Assembly (NCBI GenBank): GCA_028282465.1
Contig: JANQHX010000051.1
Span: 61,197 to 125,196, forward strand
DNA length: 64,000 nt
DNA from: Gynuella sp.
Lineage (GTDB): Bacteria; Pseudomonadota; Gammaproteobacteria; Pseudomonadales; Natronospirillaceae
Direction of reading: 5' to 3'
Positions within the stretch are counted from its first letter, which is position 1; each line of letters opens with the position of its first letter. The translations under genes and the position numbers were made by a program. Under the pieces are notes generated by a model, which saw only the letters and a program-made list of their open reading frames with translations, was not told where the DNA came from and ran no database searches. Shown here piece by piece: positions 17,835 to 27,035 of this stretch.

Positions 17835-19211
17835 CTAAACAGAAGATGGAATTTCTTTAGACTCCTTCGCAATAACATTCTTTTGCTGCCATTTATTTTG
17901 ACGCCAGCGCCAGTAATAGATAATACTTCTGGTACCCTCATCAATGGCCGCGGCAATCAATACTCCTACTAATCCATATTCCATAGGAATCGCCAAAACG
18001 TAAGCTAGGGGCAAGGCAATGCTCCAGGTGAAACAAACACCAACCACTGAAATGAACCAACCGTCTCCTAGTCCTCTTAGTGCATTGCCTGAAATAATAT
18101 TAACTGAACGTCCGGGGTCTGAAGCCAAAGCCAAGAAGAAATAAACTGCCGACATAGCAATGATGTCAGAATTGGTGGTGTAAAGCCCCATAATCTGAGG
18201 TGCTAGCAACAGGAACAAGCCTCCCAAAACCAAATTACTGGACAGCACTATTTTAAGAGTTTGTGACATCTGTTTTTTAGCTTCTTGGTATTTTTTTGCG
18301 CCAACTAATTGAGCAATGATGACTTCATTGGCTGTACTAAATGCCACCGTAATGACCATCATGGCGAGGTATGTATTAAATGTAAAAGTCCTTGCTGCCA
18401 GTGCCTCAGAACCAACCCGTGCAACAATTGCTGCTAGTACTATCATATTGATGTCGAACGACAGGGGCTCGACGACACTCGGGCCTACAATATCAGCGAT
18501 TTGTTTATTGAAATCTCGCCACTTGGTTTTAATTAACTTGAAATCAAATTTGATATTGATTTTGACCAGTACCGCAAAGCTTGCGACAAAAAAACCAGCG
18601 ATGGACGATAAAACGCTTACCCATGCCACACCTACTAACCCTAGCTCTGGTGTGCCAAACCAGCCAAAAACCACCATACCATTACCAAGAAAATTTAAAC
18701 CAAAAGCAACAAAGTTACTGATCAAATTAAATTTGGGTAGGCCATAAATAGTTAAAACTGATTGGACAATTGAGCGCAGGCCCCAAGTACCCACCATAAA
18801 AGCAGCAATAGATAAATAAGTATCAGCTAAAGGTTTTATATCATCTGGCAGGCCCATTAAATTAGTAATTGTTGGCCCTGCAAAATAAAGGAAGAGTATG
18901 GACAATATGCTTTGCACGAAAAGCCAAATTCCGTAAACAAATATGGTTCCATTTGCCTTGTCATAATCTCCAGACCCAATTCTTTGGCTTGCAACAGAGC
19001 CACCTGCAAAAGCAGTTACCCAAATGAAGGTATGTGAGAAATATATCAGCGCCATGACTGTGCCCACGGCAGCAGCAGACTGGTCAGACACCTGGCTCAA
19101 GAAGAAAGTATCCATTAAGGGAATAGTGAAGATTAAGGCCTGCTCAAACAGCATGGGTTTGGCCATGCCCCACAACCCTTTATCAAGCACCTGGCTTTGT
19201 GAATTAGACAA
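17835..19211 (-). CDS. MATE-family multidrug/cation efflux transporter
   Basis: This is an inner-membrane exporter of 458 residues and about 12 helices, the family's normal length. It matches MatE over its whole length, visible in the N-terminal MAKPMLFEQALIFTIPLMDT segment, in AGGSVASQRIGSG, and in the second-half repeat EVIIAQLVGAKKYQEA followed by ALRGLGDGW. Such proteins exchange Na+ or H+ for organic cations or drugs. The start is probably TTG at 19211, because AGGA lies seven bases upstream. An ATG fifteen codons later is possible. No regulator is adjacent. Confidence 0.9.
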   Translation of the reverse strand: MSNSQSQVLDKGLWGMAKPMLFEQALIFTIPLMDTFFLSQVSDQSAAAVGTVMALIYFSHTFIWVTAFAGGSVASQRIGSGDYDKANGTIFVYGIWLFVQSILSILFLYFAGPTITNLMGLPDDIKPLADTYLSIAAFMVGTWGLRSIVQSVLTIYGLPKFNLISNFVAFGLNFLGNGMVVFGWFGTPELGLVGVAWVSVLSSIAGFFVASFAVLVKINIKFDFKLIKTKWRDFNKQIADIVGPSVVEPLSFDINMIVLAAIVARVGSEALAARTFTFNTYLAMMVITVAFSTANEVIIAQLVGAKKYQEAKKQMSQTLKIVLSSNLVLGGLFLLLAPQIMGLYTTNSDIIAMSAVYFFLALASDPGRSVNIISGNALRGLGDGWFISVVGVCFTWSIALPLAYVLAIPMEYGLVGVLIAAAIDEGTRSIIYYWRWRQNKWQQKNVIAKESKEIPSSV

Positions 19212-19312
19212 AAGTGAATCCTAAACCGTCTTACCGACTAATGAGCATAATTAGGCAAGACTGTATCAATTGATTAATTTGAAGTGATGAATCTGTAGTG
19301 TCACATTACTAA

Positions 19313-19726
19313 TTAATTTAAAGCCTCTCCAAACATTATTCTGTGACCATCAGGAGTCTTAACTGCACATTCTCTCATACCCCAAGGTTCGTCGGTGATT
19401 TCCTTAAGTATGAGTGCTCCTTTTTCTTTGATAGAAGTAAAATATTTATCCAGATTCTTAACTAAAATGTAAGCAAAGTAGCTATGGTCACCCGTCTCTG
19501 ACGCTGGCATTGAATCAGGGCATTCGCCTGCCATAATCATTACTTTCTCTCTCACAAAAAATCGCCAACCTGGATCAGGGTGTTGTCTAACCTCAAAGCC
19601 CAATATGTCTTTATAGTAGGCGCTACTATTCTCAAGATTTTGGACAGCTATTACATACCTTGGGTGAAGGAACTCGAATCTCTTTGGTTGTAGCCCAAGG
19701 GGTTTGGGTTTTAATGAACCTGGCAT
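19313..19726 (-). CDS. VOC (glyoxalase/bleomycin-resistance) family protein
   Basis: This is a small metalloenzyme-fold protein of 137 residues with the vicinal oxygen chelate pattern: RYVIAVQNLENSSAYYKDILGFEV in the first module, FAYILVKNLDKYFTSIKEKG in the second, and a terminal CAVKTPDGHRIMFGE. Possible metal ligands are the His near the start of the first module and the Glu in the last strand. Substrates vary widely in the family and none is assignable. GAGGAA lies six bases upstream of the ATG. The gene is monocistronic. Confidence 0.85.
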   Translation of the reverse strand: MPGSLKPKPLGLQPKRFEFLHPRYVIAVQNLENSSAYYKDILGFEVRQHPDPGWRFFVREKVMIMAGECPDSMPASETGDHSYFAYILVKNLDKYFTSIKEKGALILKEITDEPWGMRECAVKTPDGHRIMFGEALN

Positions 19727-19919
19727 TCTATGTTCCTCGTAGTTTCGAATAATAAGCCTAGCTTGTGTTTCTACATAAAGTGTTGCGTTCGCTAGTGCAA
19801 TAGATAAAACCAGTTTAGCAAATAGTAGGGATAATTTATTAGAGCAATAAAAATTAAATCAAGATTGACGATTCATGTCATCATTGAGCCAGCTGCATAG
19901 ACTGAAGTGGGTCATCCGA

Positions 19920-20624
19920 TCAATTTTTATCTATCTGAGTTGCCAGTTCCGCGGCAGCATTTGCGTGAATTAACGTGGTGTCGTACAGAGGAATCTTGGT
20001 ATGCTTTTGGTTTACGAGAAGTGCAATTTCTGTACAACCTAAAATGATAGCTTGGCACCCTAAATCCGTCAGCTTGTTCATAATTTTTAGGTACATGGCT
20101 CGGGAGCTTGCCATTATTTTGCCAACACAGAGTTCTTCATAAATAATGTCATGGATAATGTCTTGATCCTTAGGTTTTGGAACCATGACTTCAATATCGT
20201 AATTCTTCGAAATGCGGCCTTTGTAAAAGTCTTGGCTCATCGTGAATTTGGTTCCAATGAGTCCTACTCGGGTAATACCATTGTTGAGCAGAGCTTTTGC
20301 TGTGGCATCAGCAATGTGAAGTATGGGTATGGATATGTGTTTGCTTATCTGAGGTGCAACTTTATGCATGGTATTAGTACAGATAAGTAAAAAGTCTGCA
20401 CCAGCATTTTCGATGTTTAACGCATATCTGCCTAATATTTCTGCAGTTTCATCCCATTTACCTTGATGTTGTAGTCTTTCAATTTCTTCAAAGTTTACGC
20501 TTACCATAACTATTTTTGCTGAATTCAATCCGCCAAGGTTTTGCTTAACGGCTTCATTCACCGCACGGTAGTAGCTTGAAGTAGATTCCCAACTCATTCC
20601 ACCCAACATGCCAATGGTTTTCAT
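19920..20624 (-). CDS. Aspartate/glutamate racemase family protein
   Basis: This is a cofactor-independent racemase of the YgeA/RacD group, 234 residues. It begins MKTIGMLGGMSWESTSSYYR and has the two catalytic cysteines expected of the two-base mechanism, in ICTNTMHK and LGCTEIALLV. The family interconverts L- and D-amino acids, such as Asp, Glu, homoserine or Lys, for the cell wall or D-amino acid metabolism. The preferred substrate is not readable from the sequence. AGGAATAGG precedes the ATG. It stands alone. Confidence 0.88.
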   Translation of the reverse strand: MKTIGMLGGMSWESTSSYYRAVNEAVKQNLGGLNSAKIVMVSVNFEEIERLQHQGKWDETAEILGRYALNIENAGADFLLICTNTMHKVAPQISKHISIPILHIADATAKALLNNGITRVGLIGTKFTMSQDFYKGRISKNYDIEVMVPKPKDQDIIHDIIYEELCVGKIMASSRAMYLKIMNKLTDLGCQAIILGCTEIALLVNQKHTKIPLYDTTLIHANAAAELATQIDKN

Positions 20625-21106
20625 AACCTATTCCTTTATTGAGTTTTGGTTGTTAGCAGCTTAATGCCAGATGCAATCATTGCACCGTCACTTAGTTTGT
20701 TAACCTTACAAAAGTAACTGGTTTAATCTATAAAGTTTGGTCGAACAACGGCTAAGCCTCTGAGATAGAACAAATAACTCCCCCGATAACAGTTTAGCCA
20801 TAGTTGCTGAAGCGAATCTGTTATGTGGCTTTTTGTTCAAGGATAAAAAGATATGTACTCTCAGTTAGAGGGCCGCTAAGTATTTAACTATTTTAACGGC
20901 TCACACTTTGTCGTGTAGCTAACACAAGATATCGCGTTGAAGCAGTAGCGACTAGTAAATGAACAGGATAATAACTGTTTGCCATTGACGTAAGTCCATT
21001 AGCTTTGGTGAAAAAATAGCGCCTTAAAAGGCTAGTACCGATTGGGTTATTTGTTAAGGAGAGAAATTAGAAAATGAGTTAGTAAGGTGATAAGTCATTA
21101 AGGTAA
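20625..21106. other. Long intergenic region without a recognised gene
   Basis: About 480 bases hold no convincing coding frame, RNA gene or repeat. An imperfect AGCCATA...TATGTGGCT inverted repeat followed by a T run near 20810-20845 is the only structure noticed, and no gene reads into it from the left. Confidence 0.4.
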
Positions 21107-21126
21107 TAGCAGGGTTTCCCCTGCTA
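21107..21126 (-). terminator. Hairpin downstream of the DUF2185 gene
   Basis: This is a perfect 8-bp inverted repeat, TAGCAGGG/CCCTGCTA, with a four-base loop just past the stop of the minus-strand DUF2185 gene. The T-rich tail on that strand is broken, so this is a moderate call. Confidence 0.5.
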
Positions 21127-21135
21127 ACTATTTAG

Positions 21136-21468
21136 TTAGTCTGGAATTTGGTAGTCGGTAACCGGAATCCAATCGTTTTGGCCCGGTAGTCTTTCCCAAA
21201 CACTGCCCACCTCAGATTCATCCAATAGTTTTTGGATGCTGCCGTCTAGGCGAACCATACAATCAAGGGGCGCCACCAGGGCACTTTCTTCAGTCATAAG
21301 AAACTCGTCAGTCTCAAGGCCACTGTAAAAACGAAAGCCGGTATCATTTTGATGCTGCGGTTGTTCTTTATAAAAAAAACGAATAGGCAATGGTTTTTCA
21401 TTCAGAATCAAGCTGGAAGCCAAACAAAGATGGCCATGCTGTTGAATTTGGGCAATTTGCTGAGTCAT
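21136..21468 (-). CDS. DUF2185/Imm33-like small protein
   Basis: This is a soluble protein of 110 residues. The core DTGFRFYSGLETDEFLMTEE, followed by hydrophobic strands and VGSVWER, resembles DUF2185, a domain also listed among polymorphic-toxin immunity proteins (Imm33). No toxin gene is adjacent, so an immunity role is not supported here. GAGGA lies five to six bases before the ATG. It is expressed alone and followed by a hairpin. Confidence 0.6.
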   Translation of the reverse strand: MTQQIAQIQQHGHLCLASSLILNEKPLPIRFFYKEQPQHQNDTGFRFYSGLETDEFLMTEESALVAPLDCMVRLDGSIQKLLDESEVGSVWERLPGQNDWIPVTDYQIPD

Positions 21469-21867
21469 TCACGTCCTCAAAAATAATCACTGACTAATTG
21501 CGCCCACTAGCTGGGCAGTTACGAAAAAAGGGCGCGCATTCTATTCAAAAAAAACACTGGAAACCAGACCTTTTGACATAAAAATGTATTCACTTGTTTC
21601 GAATTTTCAGCCATTCATTTATTGATTTATCTAAGTCATTGTTTTGATTGAAACTAGTGTAAAAATCTCGAGCTCTCAGCGTTTAAAAATATTTTTTGGC
21701 AGTTGATCGGCTGCTATTTGCAGTTATTTTGTAGAAAAGCACAGAAAAACAATCGGTTACAAATAAAAGCTGAACTGTCGAGTTAAAAATCCCCAATTCG
21801 TTAGGTCTTTACTAAGCTGCAAATATAGGGCAAACGAAAGCTGTGTATGATGGTAGAGGGGTAACTA
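21469..21867. other. A+T-rich intergenic region between divergent genes
   Basis: This stretch of about 400 bases lies between the DUF2185 gene and the small coiled-coil gene. It contains many A and T runs and must carry two divergent promoters. No gene, RNA or clear operator was identified. Confidence 0.4.
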
Positions 21868-22056
21868 ATGGACGATCTTCAAAAGCTTGAGCAGGAGATT
21901 GAACAGGCCGAACAGAGGAAGAGGGAATTTGTAAAAGAGAATCCAAACGGGGCTGGTGATAAAGCTGAGAGAAATCGACTGTACACAGATGTCGAAAGAG
22001 CTCGCAAAGCGTTAAGAGAATATAAACTTCGAAACCATGATCGGTTGAACAGCTAA
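21868..22056 (+). CDS. Small coiled-coil protein, 62 residues
   Basis: I do not recognise a family. The product is highly charged and predicted to be almost entirely helical. It has heptad-like Leu/Glu spacing from residue 4 (LQKLEQEIEQAEQRKREF) and a second helix around DVERARKALREYK, separated by an ENPNGAGDK turn, so a two-helix hairpin is likely. GAGGGG is well placed before the ATG and a very strong terminator follows. Together these support a real gene rather than chance. It could be a small structural or regulatory protein. Confidence 0.7.
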   Translation: MDDLQKLEQEIEQAEQRKREFVKENPNGAGDKAERNRLYTDVERARKALREYKLRNHDRLNS

Positions 22057-22072
22057 TACACTCTTTAGTTAC

Positions 22073-22116
22073 GCACAAATAAAAAGGGAGCAAAATCGCT
22101 CCCTTTTTATTTGTGC
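22073..22116. terminator. Bidirectional terminator between the small gene and fabB
   Basis: This is a perfect 19-bp inverted repeat with a six-base loop. A+T arms flank a G+C-rich top (GGGAGC/GCTCCC), giving a T tract on both strands. It serves both the coiled-coil gene and the convergent fabB. Confidence 0.92.
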
Positions 22117-22142
22117 CGATTACTTCTAAATAGAATTTCTAA

Positions 22143-23357
22143 TTAGATTTTTTCAAACACCAAGGTTGAATTGGTACCGCCAAATCCGAAGCTATTTGAC
22201 ATAACGCATTTCACATCCACATCGGTTTGAGTTTCAGTGATGACTTTAGCGCCTTCTGGTGCTCCTGGGTCTAACTCTTCCACATTGGCTGAGGCAGTGA
22301 GGAACTGGCCATTCATCATCAGGAGTGAATAAATAGCTTCTTGAACACCTGCTGCACCCAAGGAGTGTCCAGATAAGGATTTGGTAGAGCCCATTAGTGG
22401 CATGTCGCCATCAAAGGCTTCCATAACCGCTTTCAGTTCCGTAATGTCGCCTGCTGGCGTGGAAGTGCCATGAGCATTTATGTAATCAGGCTTGGTGTTG
22501 GCGGTTGCCAGTGCTTGCTGCATGCAACGAACAGCACCTTCACCGCTAGGGGCTACCATGTTGTAGCCATCTGAGGTGGCGCCATAGCCAGTCAATTCCG
22601 CATAGATTTTAGCGCCACGGGCAAGGGCGTGTTCATATTCTTCCAATACCAACATACCGCCACCACCGGCGATGACAAACCCATCTCTATTGGCGTCATA
22701 TGCCCGAGAGGCTTTGTCTGGAGTTTCGTTGTATTTGGTTGAGAGTGCGCCCATCGCATCAAATAGGCAGCTAAGTGTCCAATGCTCTTCTTCACCGCCA
22801 CCAGCGAAGACGATGTCTTGTTTACCTAATTGGATTTGCTCCATGGCATTGCCGATACAATGCGCCGAGGTTGAACAAGCTGAGGTAATTGAATAGTTAC
22901 AACCTTTAATTTTAAAAGGCGTGGCTAAACAAGCAGACACTGTAGAAGCCATGACCTGAGTAACTCGGTAAGGGCCAACACGCTTCAAACCCTTTTCACG
23001 AAGAATGTCTGCTGCTTCAACCTGACTCCACTGTGCCGCACCACCCGAGCCTGCTATGAGGCCAGTGCGTACATTGCTTACCTGGTCTTCCGACAACCCT
23101 GAATCTTCAATAGCCTGAGCCATTGATATATAGGCATACTTCGCGGCATCGCCCATAAAACGTAAGTCTTTACGGTCAATCAGATCTTTAAAATCAATGT
23201 TTGGTGTGCCACTTATGTGTGAGCGCATACCAATTTCTTTGTAGCTTTCGTTAAAAGAAATTCCAGACTTGCCTGTTTTAAGACTTTCTGACACTTCTTC
23301 TTTGTTGTTTCCTAAGCAGGAAACAATTCCAATTCCAGTAACAACAACTCTTTTCAT
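22143..23357 (-). CDS. fabB: 3-oxoacyl-[acyl-carrier-protein] synthase I
   Basis: This condensing enzyme elongates unsaturated acyl-ACP, including the cis-3-decenoyl product of FabA. The 404-residue length is typical. The thiolase-fold active-site triad is present: Cys near 161 in [10 protein letters not shown], His in [11 protein letters not shown] and His in GHSLGAAG. The conserved [10 protein letters not shown] lies near the C-terminus. It is the second gene of an operon, with one base between the fabA stop and its ATG. Operonic fabA-fabB with KAS I marks the anaerobic route to unsaturated fatty acids. Confidence 0.96.
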   Translation of the reverse strand: MKRVVVTGIGIVSCLGNNKEEVSESLKTGKSGISFNESYKEIGMRSHISGTPNIDFKDLIDRKDLRFMGDAAKYAYISMAQAIEDSGLSEDQVSNVRTGLIAGSGGAAQWSQVEAADILREKGLKRVGPYRVTQVMASTVSACLATPFKIKGCNYSITSACSTSAHCIGNAMEQIQLGKQDIVFAGGGEEEHWTLSCLFDAMGALSTKYNETPDKASRAYDANRDGFVIAGGGGMLVLEEYEHALARGAKIYAELTGYGATSDGYNMVAPSGEGAVRCMQQALATANTKPDYINAHGTSTPAGDITELKAVMEAFDGDMPLMGSTKSLSGHSLGAAGVQEAIYSLLMMNGQFLTASANVEELDPGAPEGAKVITETQTDVDVKCVMSNSFGFGGTNSTLVFEKI

Positions 23358-23358
23358 T

Positions 23359-23877
23359 TTATAAACCCTGCTCGCGTGTAAACAGACCCACTCTCAAGTC
23401 TTTTGCGGTGTAGATTTCCTTACCATCGACTTCTAAAGACGCATCGGCGATACCCATGATAAGACGGCGGGTGATGGTGCGCTTGATATCAATTTTGTAA
23501 GTAACGGTTTTTGCAGACGGCAGAACTTCACCGAAGAACTTCACTTCACCAGCACCCAGGGCGCGACCGCGGCCAGGATTACCTAACCAGCCCAGGTAGA
23601 AACCAACCAGCTGCCACATGGCGTCCAGACCCAGGCAACCAGGCATGACAGGATCATTCTTAAAGTGACAATCGAAGAACCATAGTTCAGGAGTGATATC
23701 CAGCTCAGCAATGATTTGGCCTTTGCCATAGGCGCCACCTTCATCGGAAATGTGGGTGATGCGATCCATCATCAGCATATTGTCCACTGGCAATTGAGCA
23801 TTGCCATCGCCAAACATACGGCCATGACCACAATCAATGAGTTGTTCTTTAGTTAAGGAAGATGGACGATCCGACAT
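23359..23877 (-). CDS. fabA: 3-hydroxydecanoyl-[acyl-carrier-protein] dehydratase/isomerase
   Basis: FabA dehydrates 3-hydroxydecanoyl-ACP and isomerises trans-2- to cis-3-decenoyl-ACP, the branch point to unsaturated fatty acids. The 172-residue hot-dog protein is full length. The active-site His (near 71) and Asp (near 85) are visible in [20 protein letters not shown]. It is the first gene of the fabA-fabB operon. CCGGTAC occurs twice, 19 bases apart, on the coding strand just upstream (23892-23917). This could be a regulator site, but it does not clearly match the published FabR or FadR consensus. Confidence 0.97.
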   Translation of the reverse strand: MSDRPSSLTKEQLIDCGHGRMFGDGNAQLPVDNMLMMDRITHISDEGGAYGKGQIIAELDITPELWFFDCHFKNDPVMPGCLGLDAMWQLVGFYLGWLGNPGRGRALGAGEVKFFGEVLPSAKTVTYKIDIKRTITRRLIMGIADASLEVDGKEIYTAKDLRVGLFTREQGL

Positions 23878-24016
23878 AAAGGTTCCTTTTGGTACCGGTG
23901 TATAAAAAATGTACCGGCATTGATACAGTTTGGTAATTAGCTTGGGAAGTCAACTAATCATGAAAAATCAGGGGCTGGACAATACCTTAAGCAATATCTA
24001 ATTTCCATGCCAAAGG

Positions 24017-24040
24017 ATAAAAAGCCTGTTTGAAAACAGG
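24017..24040 (-). terminator. Terminator of the FecR operon
   Basis: Read on the minus strand, CCTGTTTTCAAACAGG forms a hairpin followed by CTTTTTATCC. It is about 50 bases past the stop of the second FecR gene. Confidence 0.75.
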
Positions 24041-24090
24041 GCAACGCTGAAGTCTGGGTCAACTCCAGCGGTTTGGTTTCGAAAAGGAGT

Positions 24091-27027
24091 TTAAGGGCTG
24101 ATATCTTCGGTAAGAACGAATACACCGTCTACGTAAATACCAGCTTTTTCCGTGGCTTCTAAATGATATCCACCTGCAAAAGAATCACCATTGTTTGTGA
24201 TCAATCCTTGTACGTCACCAGAAATCACATAGTTTGAATTAGTGTCCATATCAAAAACGTTTCCTTGCATATGATCAATATGAGCTTGCGGCCCATCAAC
24301 CATGCCTTTCATGTCATGGGCATCAAAGTAGGAGCCACCCTCAGTGCCAATGGACAAATAGCCATCGGTAATCTGGCCGGTAGAAAAATCAATGGTTATG
24401 GAACCATAGAAGCTATTCACTACCCCATCATGCCCTAGACCCATTTGCGCATCTACTCGATTGAAATTGGCTGTGCCTGTCATTTGGTGGGGCAGTGCCG
24501 GTTCTGCGTCTACAAAAAAGAAGGCCCGTGGAAACTCTGGAGTGTCCATTGGGTCGGGGTCTAATGAAGCGACATTTGCTGGATTGGTTGCATCGTTAAA
24601 CCAATATCCCCAGGTGATAGGTAGCCCAGCAACATTTTCGATGACTACAGTGCTGGAACCATCAAAGCTGCTGGTGTCGTTATTGAGTGTTTGGTGATTT
24701 TGCCAAGTTTCCAATGACCCTCTGAAAACCACGTCAGGGGCAATGAAGTTTCCATCAATCACGTCAATTCTTTCATTCTCATAATTAATGAAGTGAGGTA
24801 CGCCATTTTCATCTTTTACCAAATAGCCCCAATGAATAGCATCTCCATGGGATTCAATGGCATGACCGAACATGAAGTCTTCGTCACCGAAGTTATCAAA
24901 CCCCAGTGCTATTGAAGCATTTGGGTCAAACTTGCCTGTTGGATCTGTGAGCCCAATGATGTCGATAACGGCGCCATCTTCTATTTTTAAGGAAATAAAT
25001 TGAATTTCGTTGTTGGGTCCCAGTACAGCAATTATGGGTGCTTGTTGGTCGAATAAATCGTCGTTCATCATATCCACTAACTCAAATGGATTGACATTGG
25101 TATCAACATTTTTATCGAGCAACATTGAATAGAACGTGGTATTTGGATTTCCGTCCATGTCGTAGGTAGTGTAGCTAATCTCAAGTTTTACATTGTTATT
25201 GAAACCAGTTTGACCATAGCTATCTAAATACTGTTGATTGCCCATGAGCTCCCATAATCCACCAGATGCGCCCGGCGTATGCAGCTGGATGTTAGCCACA
25301 GAACCTTCTGATATTGAATGAACAATAATTTCATTAGGATTAATTGTTGGCTCATAGATAACATCAACAAAGTCTTTATCTGTATCAGACAATTCGGCTT
25401 GAATCATGTATGCGAGCTCAGCGATACCGTAAGTACCTGCTGGTATTGAAACAGAAGTCATATAGGTTGCCCCATCGACATTGATTTCTAAAACCTCTGC
25501 TACAGGAAAATGAATGGTTCCACTTGATGAAGTCAGAATGGCTTGCGCCTGATCATTATTTCTAAAGGTTTGAAGCCCAGCTGCTATGGCATTTAATCCA
25601 GAAGCGATAGCCACCTTTGAAGCCTCATAGTTCTCTTCCTGCCCGGTCAGCACAACAAAACCGGGATTCGGATTAGTAACCAAGGCTTCGACCATGGCAT
25701 TAGTGATTCTAGGATCTATGGGGTCATCAATACCGACATCCGTTCCTGTACCGGTATCCGTGGTTATATCTGTTTTAGTGGATGTATCAGTGTCTGAGTT
25801 GTCTGCAATAATGTCTTCTACGAGTTCTTCAACCGCCGATTCAATAACTTCTGATGGCTCATCAACCGCTAGTTCTTCAATGCTGGGTTCAGGTTTCGGT
25901 TCAATCAAAGCTAATGGAGAGTCAGGCTGACCTGATGACGTCGTTTCCAATTTAGATATGCTGGAATCTGAAAATCCGGTATCAGGTGTTTCTGAATTAC
26001 CAGATGGTGAGTTAGGTTTTAATCCGCTGTTTTCTGAATTATCGGTATTCGAGCCACTAGAACTTTGCGCTAAAGGGAGTGGCCCTTTGTCCGATTGTTC
26101 TGCAGGCTTTTTGTCAGAAGATTCTCTATCAGCACTGCTATTTGTTGCACTTGAATCCTTTGCTTGCGCTGTGGATTCATTGTTGTTTTTATTTGCTTCG
26201 TCGCCATTTTTTGCCGACTCTTCTTTGCTGCCTTCATTAGTATTTTCAGACTGCTCAGCATCTTGTTTTGACTCAGCGTCGCTATCACCCTTGCCTTCTG
26301 CATCTTGGTCAGCATCGTTTGAGTCTTCACTTTCTTTGCTTTCTTCATTTTCTTGGCTTTCTGTACCTTCTTCACTGTCGCTTTTTGATTCTTTTTCAGA
26401 CTCCCCGTCGTCCTTACTAATTACAGTTTGTTTAAGCTCAGAAGGGGGTTCAAGCAAACCTTGTGGCGCGGAATTGGGTGTGACTGCAGCGAAGTTAAAG
26501 CCCGAGCCGAGCCCTAGGTTAATACTGCCTCTATCATTTTTAAGAGAAATACCTCCGTTCCAAACACCAGCTAGAGTTTTGCCTCCGAGATTTACTAATT
26601 CATAGTTGGTGCCTCGAATACCGATACTGGCTTCCGGTGTTTTGACTTGATAAGCATCCGTGTCTGATTTTCCGATGCTGCCGGTTATGGTTCTGAAACC
26701 GCCCGCCAGAAGTTCCATAAATACTTTTTCATTTGGGTTATTACTGTTTGCTACATGATATTCACGTATTGCCAATTCGCTCTCGGGTCTCAGGGCTAAT
26801 ACCGCATTGTCATTAAATCGAATTTGAATCTGCGAGTTAATGTCTGTCTTAAGAATGTCGCCCTCTAGAACTTCGGAGCGTCGTTTAAGTGTTCTAACAT
26901 TTCCTTCCAAATCGGTGGCGTGGGCCTGTCCTTTAACCAACACTATTTTGCCTGCCACGTCAGCTTGCGTAAGCATAGGAAGCCAAAATAGAGTGAATAA
27001 TAATATTGATATAAATGATCTGATCAT
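24091..27027 (-). CDS. Exported FecR-domain protein with acidic linker and TbpB-like tail
   Basis: This is a large exported protein of 978 residues. It has a signal peptide (to about residue 22, ending TQADV) and a FecR domain at about 25-165 (VKGQAHATD, LKTDINSQIQIRF, ASIGIRGTNYEL). A linker of about 250 residues rich in Ser, Glu, Asp and Lys follows, then about 450 residues of beta-rich sequence. The last 130 residues (TANFNRVD, SITIDFSTGQITDG, then DSFAGGYHLEAT and DGVFVL) resemble the small beta-barrel of transferrin-binding-protein-like surface lipoproteins. No lipobox was seen. It is the second gene of a pair, eight bases after another FecR-domain protein. I infer an exported or surface location; the function is unknown. 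Confidence 0.7.
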   Translation of the reverse strand: MIRSFISILLFTLFWLPMLTQADVAGKIVLVKGQAHATDLEGNVRTLKRRSEVLEGDILKTDINSQIQIRFNDNAVLALRPESELAIREYHVANSNNPNEKVFMELLAGGFRTITGSIGKSDTDAYQVKTPEASIGIRGTNYELVNLGGKTLAGVWNGGISLKNDRGSINLGLGSGFNFAAVTPNSAPQGLLEPPSELKQTVISKDDGESEKESKSDSEEGTESQENEESKESEDSNDADQDAEGKGDSDAESKQDAEQSENTNEGSKEESAKNGDEANKNNNESTAQAKDSSATNSSADRESSDKKPAEQSDKGPLPLAQSSSGSNTDNSENSGLKPNSPSGNSETPDTGFSDSSISKLETTSSGQPDSPLALIEPKPEPSIEELAVDEPSEVIESAVEELVEDIIADNSDTDTSTKTDITTDTGTGTDVGIDDPIDPRITNAMVEALVTNPNPGFVVLTGQEENYEASKVAIASGLNAIAAGLQTFRNNDQAQAILTSSSGTIHFPVAEVLEINVDGATYMTSVSIPAGTYGIAELAYMIQAELSDTDKDFVDVIYEPTINPNEIIVHSISEGSVANIQLHTPGASGGLWELMGNQQYLDSYGQTGFNNNVKLEISYTTYDMDGNPNTTFYSMLLDKNVDTNVNPFELVDMMNDDLFDQQAPIIAVLGPNNEIQFISLKIEDGAVIDIIGLTDPTGKFDPNASIALGFDNFGDEDFMFGHAIESHGDAIHWGYLVKDENGVPHFINYENERIDVIDGNFIAPDVVFRGSLETWQNHQTLNNDTSSFDGSSTVVIENVAGLPITWGYWFNDATNPANVASLDPDPMDTPEFPRAFFFVDAEPALPHQMTGTANFNRVDAQMGLGHDGVVNSFYGSITIDFSTGQITDGYLSIGTEGGSYFDAHDMKGMVDGPQAHIDHMQGNVFDMDTNSNYVISGDVQGLITNNGDSFAGGYHLEATEKAGIYVDGVFVLTEDISP

Positions 27028-27035
27028 ACTGCACC

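Noticed and set aside
21136..21468. Polymorphic toxin immunity gene
   Set aside because: The domain resembles Imm33/DUF2185, but there is no toxin or secretion gene nearby. It is listed only as a DUF2185-like protein.
23878..23920. FabR/FadR operator upstream of fabA
   Set aside because: Only a direct repeat of CCGGTAC is visible. It does not convincingly match either published operator, so no site was annotated.
25694..26605. Long open frames on the plus strand opposite the FecR protein
   Set aside because: They lie opposite the Ser/Glu/Asp-rich linker, translate to low-complexity Ser/Leu-rich sequence, lack ribosome sites and are explained by codon bias of the real gene.
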